From CAZIKF01 sp964539825 (lineage in GTDB: Bacteria; Muiribacteriota; UBA6191), in the NCBI GenBank assembly GCA_964539825.1, contig CAZIKF010000017.1, forward strand, positions 47,699 to 111,698: a DNA stretch of 64,000 bases. Reading direction: 5' to 3'. The position numbers were made by a program, and so were the translations under genes. Of the stretch, positions 55,639 through 63,927 are shown piece by piece (the stretch's first letter is position 1; the number at the start of each line of letters is the position of its first letter). The notes below the pieces were generated by a model, which saw only the letters and a list, made by a program, of their open reading frames with translations, ran no database searches and was not told where the DNA came from.

Positions 55639-56371
55639 GCCTGAGTTTATAAAACCCTACGGAGACACACTAGGGGACGGTAGAATCCAGATTAGTTTTA
55701 CCCTGCCAGTGGAACTTAGCGCACGCGCAAAAAAGGCAGCCGAGATTTATGCCACCTCCTTGAATTGTGAAAATGTAAGTGTAGTTTACGCTGCCAAAAT
55801 CAGTGAGGGATATACCTATTTCGTAATCTTCGCTGATGCGAAACATGAGTTGGATTTCTCTAAAATTCAGGCTGTAGAAGCCCCTAAAGGCAATCGAGAC
55901 TTTTACGAAATCAATGCTTTTGTTAAGGAAAAGATCGGAAGAAAAGTAGTGATTGTAGGAGCCACTATCGGAACCGATGCCCATACGGTCGGAATCGATG
56001 CCATTTTGAATATGAAGGGCTACGATCACGATTACGGTCTGGAAAGATATCCAGAGTTCCGTGTCTATAACCTGGGGGCGCAAGTGTCCTCTGAAGACCT
56101 TTTGGCCCAGGCCCTGGAAGTGAATGCAGATGGAATCCTGATCTCCCAGACTGTCACGCAGAAAGATTCTCATATTCGGAATTTCACTGAATTCATGGAA
56201 ATCTTGGAGGCTGAACAAATGCGGGATAGATTCGTTACACTTATTGGAGGAGCCCGCATTACACAGGAACTTGCTATCGAGCTTGGATATGACGCTGGAT
56301 TTGGACCTGGTACGAAACCTTCAAGCGTTGCTGATTTTTTGGTGAGTCGCATGGTCGAACACCAATCATAG
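55631..56371 (+). CDS. kamE: Lysine 5,6-aminomutase beta subunit (B12- and PLP-binding)
   Basis: 246 residues. The cobalamin motif DxHxxG is seen in GATIGTDAHTVGID (His118), and the lysine of NMKGYDHDYGLERY (Lys129) is 11 residues later, the same spacing as the PLP lysine and cobalt-ligand histidine reported for the clostridial enzyme. The start is TTG 55631-55633, overlapping kamD by 8 bp, with GAGGGGGT just upstream; translation is probably coupled. Product of the complex: 3,5-diaminohexanoate. Confidence 0.95.
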   Translation: MSEPEFIKPYGDTLGDGRIQISFTLPVELSARAKKAAEIYATSLNCENVSVVYAAKISEGYTYFVIFADAKHELDFSKIQAVEAPKGNRDFYEINAFVKEKIGRKVVIVGATIGTDAHTVGIDAILNMKGYDHDYGLERYPEFRVYNLGAQVSSEDLLAQALEVNADGILISQTVTQKDSHIRNFTEFMEILEAEQMRDRFVTLIGGARITQELAIELGYDAGFGPGTKPSSVADFLVSRMVEHQS

Positions 56372-56406
56372 GCTTGAGAGCCTGTGTACTGTTAAAAGGA
56401 GTGAAA

Positions 56407-57651
56407 ATGACTGAGCCGCTTAATCTTAGTAGATCCCAGGAGCTGTTTGAGGAAGGACTAGATCTCATCCCCGGAGCGATCCTGGGCATTCGACGACCCT
56501 ATAATTTTGTTCCGGGGGAGTATCCTATTTTTTTTGATTCTGCCACTGGAGGAAGAGTCACAGATGTAGACGGGAACAACTATATAGACATGCTTTGCGC
56601 CTATGGACCCATCATCCTGGGACATCGGGAGGCCGAGGTGGATGACGCGGTCATTGATCAGATTCGCAACCGCGGATTCTGCATGTCTTTAACTCAGCCC
56701 GTTCAAAATCAGCTTGCAAGGAAACTTAGAGAACTCATCCCCTCTTGTGATCAGGCGGTTTTTACAAAGACCGGGTCTGATGCTACTACCGCCTCCATAC
56801 GTGTTGCCCGAGCCTATACCGAGAGAACAAAAATTCTGCGCTGCGGATATCACGGCTGGCATGACTGGTGTGTGGAAGTCAAAGGCGGTGTCCCCAAAAA
56901 GCTTTATGAGGATATTCATGAATTTACTTATAACCGCATCGACCAGGTACGTTCCCTCTTCGAAGAACATCGCTCGCAGGTTGCGGCTGTAATTCTCACT
57001 CCGCTTGGACATCCCCTGGCTCAGCCTTTGGAATATCCAAAGCCTGGTTTCCTTGAAGAAGTGCGAGACTTGTGTACCTCCAACGGTGCCGTATTGATTT
57101 TTGATGAGGTAAGAACCGGCTTTCGAGTCCATCTTGGCGGTGCGCAATCTCTATTTGATGTGATTCCTGATCTCTCTGTATTTGGGAAGGCAATGGCCAA
57201 TGGCTACCCCATCGGTGCCGTTGTAGGAAAACGTGAAATTATGGAAGTTCTTGCCTCAGGTGCTTTCCTGAGTTCCACCTTTTTTCCCAATAGCGAATCT
57301 CAAGTCGCTGCCTTAAAGACAATCGAGATACTACAAAGAGATAAAGTTCTAGATCAGATCGCTGAAAAAGGATCTCTATTTTGCGAAAGAATACAGGGGT
57401 TTATCGACTCCGGTGAGGTTCCCTGCGAACTCAGTGGAGGCCCCTGGATGCCCTTCATTACTTTTAACAAAGATAGTTCGGGTCTCTATAAGAAGCTGAG
57501 AACGGAATTTTACACCCAATTGATCCGTAAAAAGGTTTTCCTACAGCCCTTCCATCACGGGTACATCGCCTATAGGCACACGGATGAGGACCTCAATTAT
57601 GCCTCGGAAATGATCGCCGAGTCCCTTCATTCACTGAAGAAGTTCTTATGA
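56407..57651 (+). CDS. kat: 3-aminobutyryl-CoA aminotransferase (acyl-CoA beta-transaminase)
   Basis: 414 residues, class III fold I transaminase of the glutamate-1-semialdehyde aminomutase-like branch: PLP lysine in SVFGKAMANGYPIGAVVG, Asp in LIFDEVRTGFR, and KTGSDATTASIRVARAY. Such a gene replaces kal in the lysine cluster of Candidatus Cloacamonas, where the enzyme acts on 3-aminobutyryl-CoA. The neighbours here (kamE before, kce after) are the same, so I assign 3-aminobutyryl-CoA plus 2-oxoglutarate to acetoacetyl-CoA plus glutamate. AAGGAG precedes ATG 56407. Confidence 0.8.
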   Translation: MTEPLNLSRSQELFEEGLDLIPGAILGIRRPYNFVPGEYPIFFDSATGGRVTDVDGNNYIDMLCAYGPIILGHREAEVDDAVIDQIRNRGFCMSLTQPVQNQLARKLRELIPSCDQAVFTKTGSDATTASIRVARAYTERTKILRCGYHGWHDWCVEVKGGVPKKLYEDIHEFTYNRIDQVRSLFEEHRSQVAAVILTPLGHPLAQPLEYPKPGFLEEVRDLCTSNGAVLIFDEVRTGFRVHLGGAQSLFDVIPDLSVFGKAMANGYPIGAVVGKREIMEVLASGAFLSSTFFPNSESQVAALKTIEILQRDKVLDQIAEKGSLFCERIQGFIDSGEVPCELSGGPWMPFITFNKDSSGLYKKLRTEFYTQLIRKKVFLQPFHHGYIAYRHTDEDLNYASEMIAESLHSLKKFL

Positions 57652-57663
57652 TACAATCCCCCC

Positions 57664-58488
57664 ATGTCCAATCCGGTGATACTCACCTGCCCCATCATCG
57701 GGGCTGAATTAACACGCGAAGTTTATCCCGAACTTCCCCTGAGCCCCGAAGAATTAGCTGAGGCTGCTCGGGGAGCCTGTGAAGCGGGGGCTACGATTAT
57801 CCACCTTCATGTGCGTGATGAAGATGGAAAGCCCACCCAGAGAGTCGATGTCTTTGAAGAGACTAGCCGAAGAATTAGGGAAAGATGCGATTGCATTCTT
57901 CAATACTCTACCGGTGGCGCCGTAGGCACACCGCTTGAGGATCGATTAGCTCCGCTTGATCTACACCCAGACATGGCAACCCTCTCTATGGGATCCATGA
58001 ACTTTGGAGATGACATCTTTGAAAATAAGGAACACACGATTCGGGCACTATCCTCCAAAATGAAAGAGCTCTCTATCATGCCTGAATTAGAAATTTTTGA
58101 TTACGGTATGATGGATACTGTTGATCGGTTCCTTAAAAAGGGCTACCTGTCAGCCCCCTTCCATGTGGACTTTGTCCTGGGAGTTCCAGGAGGAATGAAT
58201 GGACAGGTTGGAAGTCTGAATATGCTCGTTGAACGTCTCCCAAAGGGACAATCCTGGACCGTTTCAGGAGTGGGCCGCTTTCAGCTTAGCCTTGCCGCAC
58301 ATGCACTGGTCATGGGCGGTCATGTACGTGTAGGCCTGGAAGACAACATCTACTATCGCAAGGGAGAACTTGCTCAGTCCAATACCCAATTAGTAGCAAG
58401 AGTGGCCAGAATCGCGAGGGAACTCGATCGCGACGTCGCGACACTTGAGGATACAAGAAAGATACTAAATCTCCCTCCGAGGAGCTAA
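57664..58488 (+). CDS. kce: 3-keto-5-aminohexanoate cleavage enzyme (BKACE)
   Basis: 274 residues of the DUF849/BKACE family. Zinc-ligand histidines are in IHLHVRDEDG (about 46-48), SGVGRFQLSLAAHA and the Glu in VRVGLEDNIYY (about 230) complete the site; FVLGVPGGMNGQ is also typical. Condenses acetyl-CoA with 5-amino-3-oxohexanoate to acetoacetate and 3-aminobutyryl-CoA. No ribosome binding site is visible, and the gap to kat is 12 bp. Confidence 0.92.
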   Translation: MSNPVILTCPIIGAELTREVYPELPLSPEELAEAARGACEAGATIIHLHVRDEDGKPTQRVDVFEETSRRIRERCDCILQYSTGGAVGTPLEDRLAPLDLHPDMATLSMGSMNFGDDIFENKEHTIRALSSKMKELSIMPELEIFDYGMMDTVDRFLKKGYLSAPFHVDFVLGVPGGMNGQVGSLNMLVERLPKGQSWTVSGVGRFQLSLAAHALVMGGHVRVGLEDNIYYRKGELAQSNTQLVARVARIARELDRDVATLEDTRKILNLPPRS

Positions 58489-58489
58489 A

Positions 58490-58786
58490 ATGCCAGGAGA
58501 GACTGGGAAAGGGGCACCGCTCCAAGCATTGGAATCCCTGATAAGGAAATACCCGGAATGGCAGATTGCACAACAAATATTAGAAGAGAACAAAAACGTG
58601 GGAGCTCTAATATTAGCGATTTCAACGCCCGAGAGAAGACAGGCGATAGTATCCAGGCTAAACAAGGCCAAGAGAGCGGAGGTGCTGGATGCTCTATCCA
58701 ATCTCAAGCGTCCTCCGGACTTCGTCATCAGCACGATAGTCGATTCCCTGAAAAAGACTCTGGGACCCAGCCCAAACCAGGCTTAG
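58490..58786 (+). CDS. Small helical protein, FliG-middle-domain-like; possible front half of a frameshift product with SpeH
   Basis: 98 residues, start 1 bp after the kce stop with GAGGAG ahead. ALILAISTPERRQAIVSRL and RAEVLDALSNLKRPPDFVIS have the heptad-like pattern of FliG M/N-domain helices. There are no flagellar genes nearby. The ORF ends at TAG 58784-58786, two codons after a CCCAAAC slippery heptamer in the right phase (58771-58777). It overlaps the unassigned front of the S-adenosylmethionine decarboxylase frame. It may act alone or as the N-terminal part of a fused protein. Confidence 0.5.
   Translation: MPGETGKGAPLQALESLIRKYPEWQIAQQILEENKNVGALILAISTPERRQAIVSRLNKAKRAEVLDALSNLKRPPDFVISTIVDSLKKTLGPSPNQA
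58771..58777 (+). other. Candidate -1 ribosomal frameshift site CCCAAAC
   Basis: In the 0 frame of the 98-residue ORF the bases split as C-CCA-AAC, the X-XXY-YYZ pattern for -1 slippage. A shift moves the ribosome into CCC-AAA-CCA, the frame of the SAM decarboxylase, two codons before the TAG stop. No strong downstream stem-loop was found by eye. Confidence 0.35.
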
Positions 58787-59160
58787 AGAACCTTCCCGGA
58801 TTTTTAGGAACACAGATTCTGGCTGAGTATTACGCTTGTGACCCCACTGTCTTGAGTGATAGTTCCCTGGTGGAAAAGATCATGGTAGAAGCCGCACGCG
58901 ATGCCGGTGCTACGGTCGTAGGCACATCTTTTCACCAGTTCTCCCCCCACGGCGTTTCAGGCGTTGTGATCATCGAAGAAAGCCACCTGGGTATCCATAC
59001 CTGGCCGGAATTTGGATTCGCGGCTGTAGATTTATTCACCTGTGGAGACTCAGTGAATCCCTGGAAGGCCTATGAATCATTGAAATCATCCCTAAAAGCT
59101 AACCAGGGTACTTTCATGGAACTGCGCCGGGGACATCGCGGCCTGATTGAAAATAGCTGA
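58771..59160 (+). CDS. speH: S-adenosylmethionine decarboxylase proenzyme (SpeH type), start unclear
   Basis: The conserved protein begins near LPGFLGTQILAEYYACDP (58786 onward) and includes SFHQFSPHGVSGVVIIEESH, the self-cleavage serine in EESHLGIHTWPE and the active-site Cys in VDLFTCGD. It decarboxylates AdoMet for spermidine synthesis; the serine becomes the pyruvoyl group. The frame has no ATG, GTG or TTG after 58558, and the stretch from that ATG (84 residues) looks like out-of-frame reading of the upstream ORF. Candidate explanations: a -1 frameshift at CCCAAAC fusing it to the upstream ORF, a non-standard start (ATT 58816, CTG 58819, both very late), or a sequence error. Coordinates start at the slippery site. 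It sits inside the lysine operon without speE. Confidence 0.75.
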   Translation, partial: PKPGLENLPGFLGTQILAEYYACDPTVLSDSSLVEKIMVEAARDAGATVVGTSFHQFSPHGVSGVVIIEESHLGIHTWPEFGFAAVDLFTCGDSVNPWKAYESLKSSLKANQGTFMELRRGHRGLIENS

Positions 59161-59245
59161 ATTCCTTATCGATGGTCTTCAGTGAACCCATGCGATCCTC
59201 CTGTTTTCATGTTAAAATTTGTGCTTTGAGGGAATTGGAGAAACT

Positions 59246-59938
59246 ATGGCCGAAATCCTGCAATCTTCAGAAGAAGCAACCCGCATAATCAAGGACGGCA
59301 TGAGTGTCATGGTGGGAGGCTTTGGGGTCTGTGGACTTCCAGAAAACCTTTTACACTCGCTTGCCAGCCAGGGAACAAAGCAACTCACCTTAATTTCAAA
59401 TAATGGAAGTGTGGACGGCTGGGGCAATGGAAGACTAATTGCCAATGGCCAGGTTAAAAAACTCTATGGGTCCTATATAGGCGAAAACAAGAGGCTAGGC
59501 GAACTTTTCCTTTCCAATGAACTTGATGTCGAACTAGTACCACAGGGCACTCTGGCGGAGAGAATTCGTGCGGCAGGTGCCGGTATTGCGGCTTTTTTTA
59601 CTCCAACGGGCTATGGCACATTAGTAGCCGAGGGTAAAGAAACTCGTATCATCGACGGCAAGGGGTTTGTACTTGAACAGGCTCTTCATGCGGATGTTGC
59701 CTTGATAAAGGCTTACAAGGCAGATCGTAAGGGAAACCTGTGTTTTCGTATGACCGCCCGTAACTTCAATCCTATTATGGTCACTGCCGCAAAGACCACC
59801 ATCGTTGAAGTAGAAGAGATTGTAGAACGTGGGGAACTCAAGCCAGATCAAATTCATACCCCCGCCATTTATGTAGACTACCTGGTGAAGGGAGAGGAAT
59901 ATGCCCGCAGAATCGAAAAAAGAACGAATCGCTCGTAG
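59246..59938 (+). CDS. 3-oxoacid CoA-transferase subunit A
   Basis: 230 residues with GGFGVCGLPENLLHSL and ISNNGSVDGWGNGRL, as in AtoD/ScoA. With subunit B it moves CoA between succinyl-CoA (or acetyl-CoA) and acetoacetate. The start is ATG 59246-59248, with TTGGAGA upstream; the extra 9 residues from 59219 are not needed. Overlaps subunit B by 38 bp. Its place after kce fits capture of the free acetoacetate released by Kce. Confidence 0.92.
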   Translation: MAEILQSSEEATRIIKDGMSVMVGGFGVCGLPENLLHSLASQGTKQLTLISNNGSVDGWGNGRLIANGQVKKLYGSYIGENKRLGELFLSNELDVELVPQGTLAERIRAAGAGIAAFFTPTGYGTLVAEGKETRIIDGKGFVLEQALHADVALIKAYKADRKGNLCFRMTARNFNPIMVTAAKTTIVEVEEIVERGELKPDQIHTPAIYVDYLVKGEEYARRIEKRTNRS

Positions 59939-60563
59939 AATTGCTAAGGAACTGCAACCGGGTTATTTCGTAAATCTTGGTATTGGGATTCCCACTCTCG
60001 TTGCCAATTATATCCCTGAAGAATACGACATCTTCCTGCAATCAGAAAACGGGCTTCTTGGAATTGGACCCTATCCTTTCGAAGGTGAGGAAGACTGTGA
60101 CTTGATCAATGCCGGAAAGGAAACGGTAACCACCATCCCCGGCTCTTCCTTCTTTTCATCGGCTGATTCTTTCGCCATGATTCGTGGAGGTCATGTTGAC
60201 GCTACAATCCTCGGCGCTATGGAAGTCTCCCAGGATGGAAATATTGCCAACTATATGATTCCTGGGAAGCTTGTAAAGGGTATGGGTGGAGCGATGGACC
60301 TGGTGGCGGGTTCTAAAAATGTGATCGTGGCCATGATGCATTGCTCCAAGGATGGAGTCTCGAAGATTTTGAAGGAATGCTCCCTACCGCTGACAGGTAT
60401 CAAATGCGTAAACATGGTTGTGACTGATCTTGGCGTATTAGAAGTTCACGGAGATGGTTTCATCCTGAGGGAAACTGCCGAAGGAGTAAGTGTCGAGGAC
60501 ATAAAAGAAAGCACCGAAGCCAATTTGATTATTTCTCCCAATTGCCAGGAAGGGACATACTAG
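59901..60563 (+). CDS. 3-oxoacid CoA-transferase subunit B
   Basis: 220 residues with FVNLGIGIPTLVANY and the catalytic glutamate in SENGLLGIGP. GVLEVHGDGFILRE near the end is typical of AtoA/ScoB. Forms the glutamyl-CoA intermediate. A GGGAGAGG precedes ATG 59901. No thiolase gene follows in the window, so the final cleavage of acetoacetyl-CoA must be encoded elsewhere. Confidence 0.92.
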   Translation: MPAESKKERIARRIAKELQPGYFVNLGIGIPTLVANYIPEEYDIFLQSENGLLGIGPYPFEGEEDCDLINAGKETVTTIPGSSFFSSADSFAMIRGGHVDATILGAMEVSQDGNIANYMIPGKLVKGMGGAMDLVAGSKNVIVAMMHCSKDGVSKILKECSLPLTGIKCVNMVVTDLGVLEVHGDGFILRETAEGVSVEDIKESTEANLIISPNCQEGTY

Positions 60564-60567
60564 GTAG

Positions 60568-62352
60568 TTGAACCCATCCATCGCACTGTATGCCAAGAGC
60601 CTCTTTTTAACGTGGTTCTGGCTTGAACTTAGTACCTTCATTAGCCAGCGTTGGACCCTCCCTGCCCCCCTGGAACGCCTTCATAAACAAGGTACACTCG
60701 ATTGCCTGTGTCTCTATTTAATTCTCTACTATTTTTTAGTTGGTTCAGGAATCGAGACATACCTCCATTTGATATTCCCGGTTTTTCTAATTGCGGACTA
60801 CCTGATTACCAGTGAAAGAGTCAGACTCCAGCTTTTCTTCTGGCTGGAAGTGGTAGTTCTGGTTGCCCTCGTCTTCTACGGTCTTAAAATCTCCTTCGTG
60901 TCAAATCCCAGCGGCGGTATGTTTTTTCTGGGTAAATCCGCATTCTATGTGAGTTTTTTCTGGCTGATCTTCATCGTGTCTCTGATCAACCTTTTCAATA
61001 TGGTCGAAGGGCTGCTCTGCGGTATAGGGGCGGTACTTTCCTACGCCTTTTTGTTCACCATTTTCATACAGCCTTCGATAGATCCGAATGCCGTTCGATT
61101 GGCGATGATACTGGGCGCTTTCTGCACTCTGCAGTGGTTCTTTATCACCTTACGCGAAAAACGAGGCTCCCAGGCCGCAATCCTTTCTTCGACCCTATCC
61201 ATCCTGGTCGGCGCTCTCTCCATTATTTCCACTTCAAAGGGAATCGCCCTGCTTAGCGTGGGAATGATCCTGGGGCTCTTTGCCATTCCCGTAGTTGTGT
61301 TTGCGTTTATCATTTTTTTTACTCATCTTCAGTACAAATTTCGAGCCGGAAGTCTGGCGGATAAACATCATCTTCTCTGGAGATTTTCCACGAGTTCAGT
61401 AAATGCTTTTGTAGTGCTCGCAAGCTTTACGATGGTTTTTATTCTCTTTGTCGGGCTCAAGTTTCCTGACAAATTCTGGTCCTTTGGCCTGTCACTTTTC
61501 GCTGTGATCATGTTCGCCCGTCTGGCAAGGCAGATATTTATTAAACGAGTGATTCGATACAAAGACATTTTCTTTCCCCATGAAGATCACATCATGCTCT
61601 TTCAAACTCGAATTTTCAGAGGTACAAAGGACCGTGCCATGGAAATAGTCGCTAAGATTCTTTCTTCAGACGATTGTACTCCCCAACATGTTGTAACCCC
61701 GGACGCACTATGCCTGTATCGAACAACCTGGGAACCCGAGTTTGCTGAAATCCTTCATCGAGCTCACATGGCCATACCCGATGGAGCAGGAGTCTTGTGG
61801 GCTTCCATCTTCCTAAAAGAAAGACCTATTCTTGAACGAATCCCTGGAATTGAGTTCTCTATGAGCCTTTGTGAGCTTTGTCAAAAAGAGGGTTATCCAG
61901 TTTATTTTCTTGGAGCTCGTGAAGAGGCTTTACAAACATCATTGGATGTCATTCTTAAGAAATTCCCACAACTAAAGATCGCTGGTTCCCATGACGGATA
62001 TTTTGAGGAAGAACACGAAGAAGCCCTGGTAAACGAGATTAATGAGTCTGGGGCCAGGCTTCTTTTCATTGCTCTTGGAGTTCCGAGACAGGAATATTGG
62101 ATAGAACGCAACCGGGACAAACTAAAAGTGCAGCTCATGATGGGCATTGGCGGTTCCCTGGATGTAATTTCCGGAAATATCCCCAGGTGCCCCAAGTTTT
62201 TCCAGGACTATGGTCTCGAATGGTTTTACCGCACCCTTCGCGAACCCTGGAGAATTTCAAGAATCTATTCCCTTCCTCTCTACATTCTTCACGTAGTTCG
62301 TGAAAAACTTGAAGACGGAGACAAGGAACACGAGCGAAGCCTAGCCCCTTAA
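60568..62352 (+). CDS. Fusion: PNPT-like membrane domain and WecG/TagA/CpsF glycosyltransferase (GT26)
   Basis: 594 residues. Residues about 1-345 are polytopic membrane sequence with faint MraY/WecA likeness: ERLHKQGTLDCLCLYLILYY in place of the first loop and INLFNMVEGLLCGIGAV in place of N-L-x-D-G. The expected catalytic aspartates are not found; the second motif has Glu for Asp. Residues about 365-570 are a GT26 domain: TPDALCLYR, IPDGAGVLWAS (about 403), ERIPGIEF, YFLGAREEAL, ALGVPRQEYWI and MMGIGGSLDVISG. The start is TTG at 60568, 5 bp after subunit B; no ATG occurs until the later membrane helices. Likely adds an aminosugar or ManNAc-type sugar to a lipid-linked glycan, with a possibly inactive or altered membrane half. 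Confidence 0.75.
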   Translation: MNPSIALYAKSLFLTWFWLELSTFISQRWTLPAPLERLHKQGTLDCLCLYLILYYFLVGSGIETYLHLIFPVFLIADYLITSERVRLQLFFWLEVVVLVALVFYGLKISFVSNPSGGMFFLGKSAFYVSFFWLIFIVSLINLFNMVEGLLCGIGAVLSYAFLFTIFIQPSIDPNAVRLAMILGAFCTLQWFFITLREKRGSQAAILSSTLSILVGALSIISTSKGIALLSVGMILGLFAIPVVVFAFIIFFTHLQYKFRAGSLADKHHLLWRFSTSSVNAFVVLASFTMVFILFVGLKFPDKFWSFGLSLFAVIMFARLARQIFIKRVIRYKDIFFPHEDHIMLFQTRIFRGTKDRAMEIVAKILSSDDCTPQHVVTPDALCLYRTTWEPEFAEILHRAHMAIPDGAGVLWASIFLKERPILERIPGIEFSMSLCELCQKEGYPVYFLGAREEALQTSLDVILKKFPQLKIAGSHDGYFEEEHEEALVNEINESGARLLFIALGVPRQEYWIERNRDKLKVQLMMGIGGSLDVISGNIPRCPKFFQDYGLEWFYRTLREPWRISRIYSLPLYILHVVREKLEDGDKEHERSLAP

Positions 62353-62377
62353 GCTCGGTCCTGCCGATGGGAAGAAT

Positions 62378-63670
62378 ATGAGACTCCTGCTTGTTGGATT
62401 TCTTTTTCAATTATCCTTTACCAACCTGACCGGCTCGAGCCCTTTACTCTATCCTGATTTAGTCCTTAAAAACCGCTATCAAGAGTCCATTAATAAATCC
62501 CTTGAGTTCTTCATGAACCGACAAAAGCGAGATGGATCCTTCATTTACGACCATTTTCCTTTCCAGGGTCGGACTCTTTACAAGGGCAATTGGGTTCGAC
62601 AGGCCGGAGCTCTTCTTTCGATGGCATTCGCCTACCAGGGAAAAAATAAGAAGCTGAAGTCATCCATCGATCGTGCCCTTTCCTTTTTTCAACAAAACAC
62701 TATTGCTTTTGAACGTGATGGGATCAAAATGCGGATTATTTCTGAGAACCATGAAGGTCTGACCGGAACCATCTGTTTATTTCTTAGCGCATACTTTCAT
62801 CTGCACCATAACTTTCCAACCAGGTATCCCATAGATTCCCCTATATACCAGGAGCTGATGGACACCCTCGCCTACTACCATCATGTTGATGAAGGGCTCA
62901 CCAGCTACATCAATACCAAAGAGGCCTATATTGAGAAACATCGCCGAGACTCGGAAATCTACGCATCGGCACAGCATTTCCTTCTCTTAGCTATGTATCA
63001 TCGAGTTTTCAAAAGGCCCTTCCTCCATCCATCCTTACTTTCCTACCTGGACCTATACGATCGGGAGTGGACCTATGGAGAATTGGCTCCCAGCTACCAT
63101 TGGGTGATGCTGGCCCTAAGCCTGGTAAATGAACTCAACAACCCGGAATTAGAACCAGAGGTGGCAAAAATCGCTGGCCAACTGCAGTTGGCAATTGACA
63201 GAGAATTACCTCTTGAATTCCAGAACAATAATTACTGTGCCCGAGTTGAAGGGCTCGGTTCTTATCTGGTTCTTAAACAGGAAAGAGGCAAACTAGACCG
63301 TCGAGAACTCTATGAACTTTCACGCCACTTGCGCCACCTGAAGAATTTTCAGTTAGAAGTATCCACCAAAAAGAAGGCACCGCTTCCATCAAGCTCCAAG
63401 AAAAAGTCCACACAGAACAAAGTTCTGGTCGCACAGAAGACCCCTGCCTATTCAGTAGGTGGATTCTGGCATCGCGAAGAAGACGGCTACCACACCCGCA
63501 TCGACATGACCCAACACTGCATGATGGCCTACCTTCATCACGAATCTATCATGGAAAGAATTCCCCTTAAACCGCATACTTCAGAGTCAACCTGGGAACC
63601 CATTCCCAGACCGGAAGCAATATCGAGAAAAAAACTCCATCCGATCATTCTCAGGACCATCTGGAAATAA
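62378..63670 (+). CDS. Exported helical (alpha/alpha-toroid-like) protein
   Basis: 430 residues with a signal peptide (RLLLVGFLFQLSFTNLTGSS). The mature part alternates amphipathic helices with short conserved aromatic turns (FFMNRQKRDGSFIYDH, GNWVRQAGALLSMA, WTYGELAPSYHWVMLAL), as in (alpha/alpha)6 barrels of glycan-modifying enzymes and prenyl cyclases. A lysine/serine-rich insert lies near residue 330. No catalytic motif is evident. It follows the GT26 fusion by 25 bp, so an envelope glycan role is possible. Confidence 0.6.
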   Translation: MRLLLVGFLFQLSFTNLTGSSPLLYPDLVLKNRYQESINKSLEFFMNRQKRDGSFIYDHFPFQGRTLYKGNWVRQAGALLSMAFAYQGKNKKLKSSIDRALSFFQQNTIAFERDGIKMRIISENHEGLTGTICLFLSAYFHLHHNFPTRYPIDSPIYQELMDTLAYYHHVDEGLTSYINTKEAYIEKHRRDSEIYASAQHFLLLAMYHRVFKRPFLHPSLLSYLDLYDREWTYGELAPSYHWVMLALSLVNELNNPELEPEVAKIAGQLQLAIDRELPLEFQNNNYCARVEGLGSYLVLKQERGKLDRRELYELSRHLRHLKNFQLEVSTKKKAPLPSSSKKKSTQNKVLVAQKTPAYSVGGFWHREEDGYHTRIDMTQHCMMAYLHHESIMERIPLKPHTSESTWEPIPRPEAISRKKLHPIILRTIWK

Positions 63671-63810
63671 CCCCCCTATATATCTGAAACAAGGTTCTTG
63701 TACTCAAAAACCTGGAGTGGTAGAGTTGACGCTGCCTTAAGACTATTGGGGGTTTTATCTACCAAAAAAAAAAATTATGAGGGAGCAAACTTTTCTTAAG
63801 AAGAGCCTAC

Positions 63811-63890
63811 CAAACCCTTACCATCGAGAGCACTTTTGTACGCAAAACGGGTATTCGGGACCCGTTTCAGGCGGTAGTCGCGTGTCGCCA
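63811..63890 (+). promoter_or_regulatory. Structured leader, weak c-di-GMP-I (GEMM) likeness
   Basis: An 8-bp hairpin AAACGGGT-(ATTCGGG)-ACCCGTTT at 63845-63867 is the strongest element. Upstream is CAAACC (63811-63816) and TACGCAAAAC just before the hairpin; downstream GGCGGTAGTCGCG to CGCC (63870-63889). ACGCAAA and GGTAG-x-CG recall the GEMM-I core, but the P2 stem and tetraloop receptor cannot be paired convincingly. The element precedes an exported protein gene. From 63671 to 63927 nothing else was found; 63769 has an A-run. Confidence 0.25.
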
Positions 63891-63927
63891 AAATCCCCGA
63901 ATTCATACCTTTCCTATGGAGGAAATC

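Noticed and set aside
58558..58560. ATG as the start of the SAM decarboxylase
   Set aside because: The added 84 residues are polar, unstructured and unlike the family, and read the upstream ORF out of phase.
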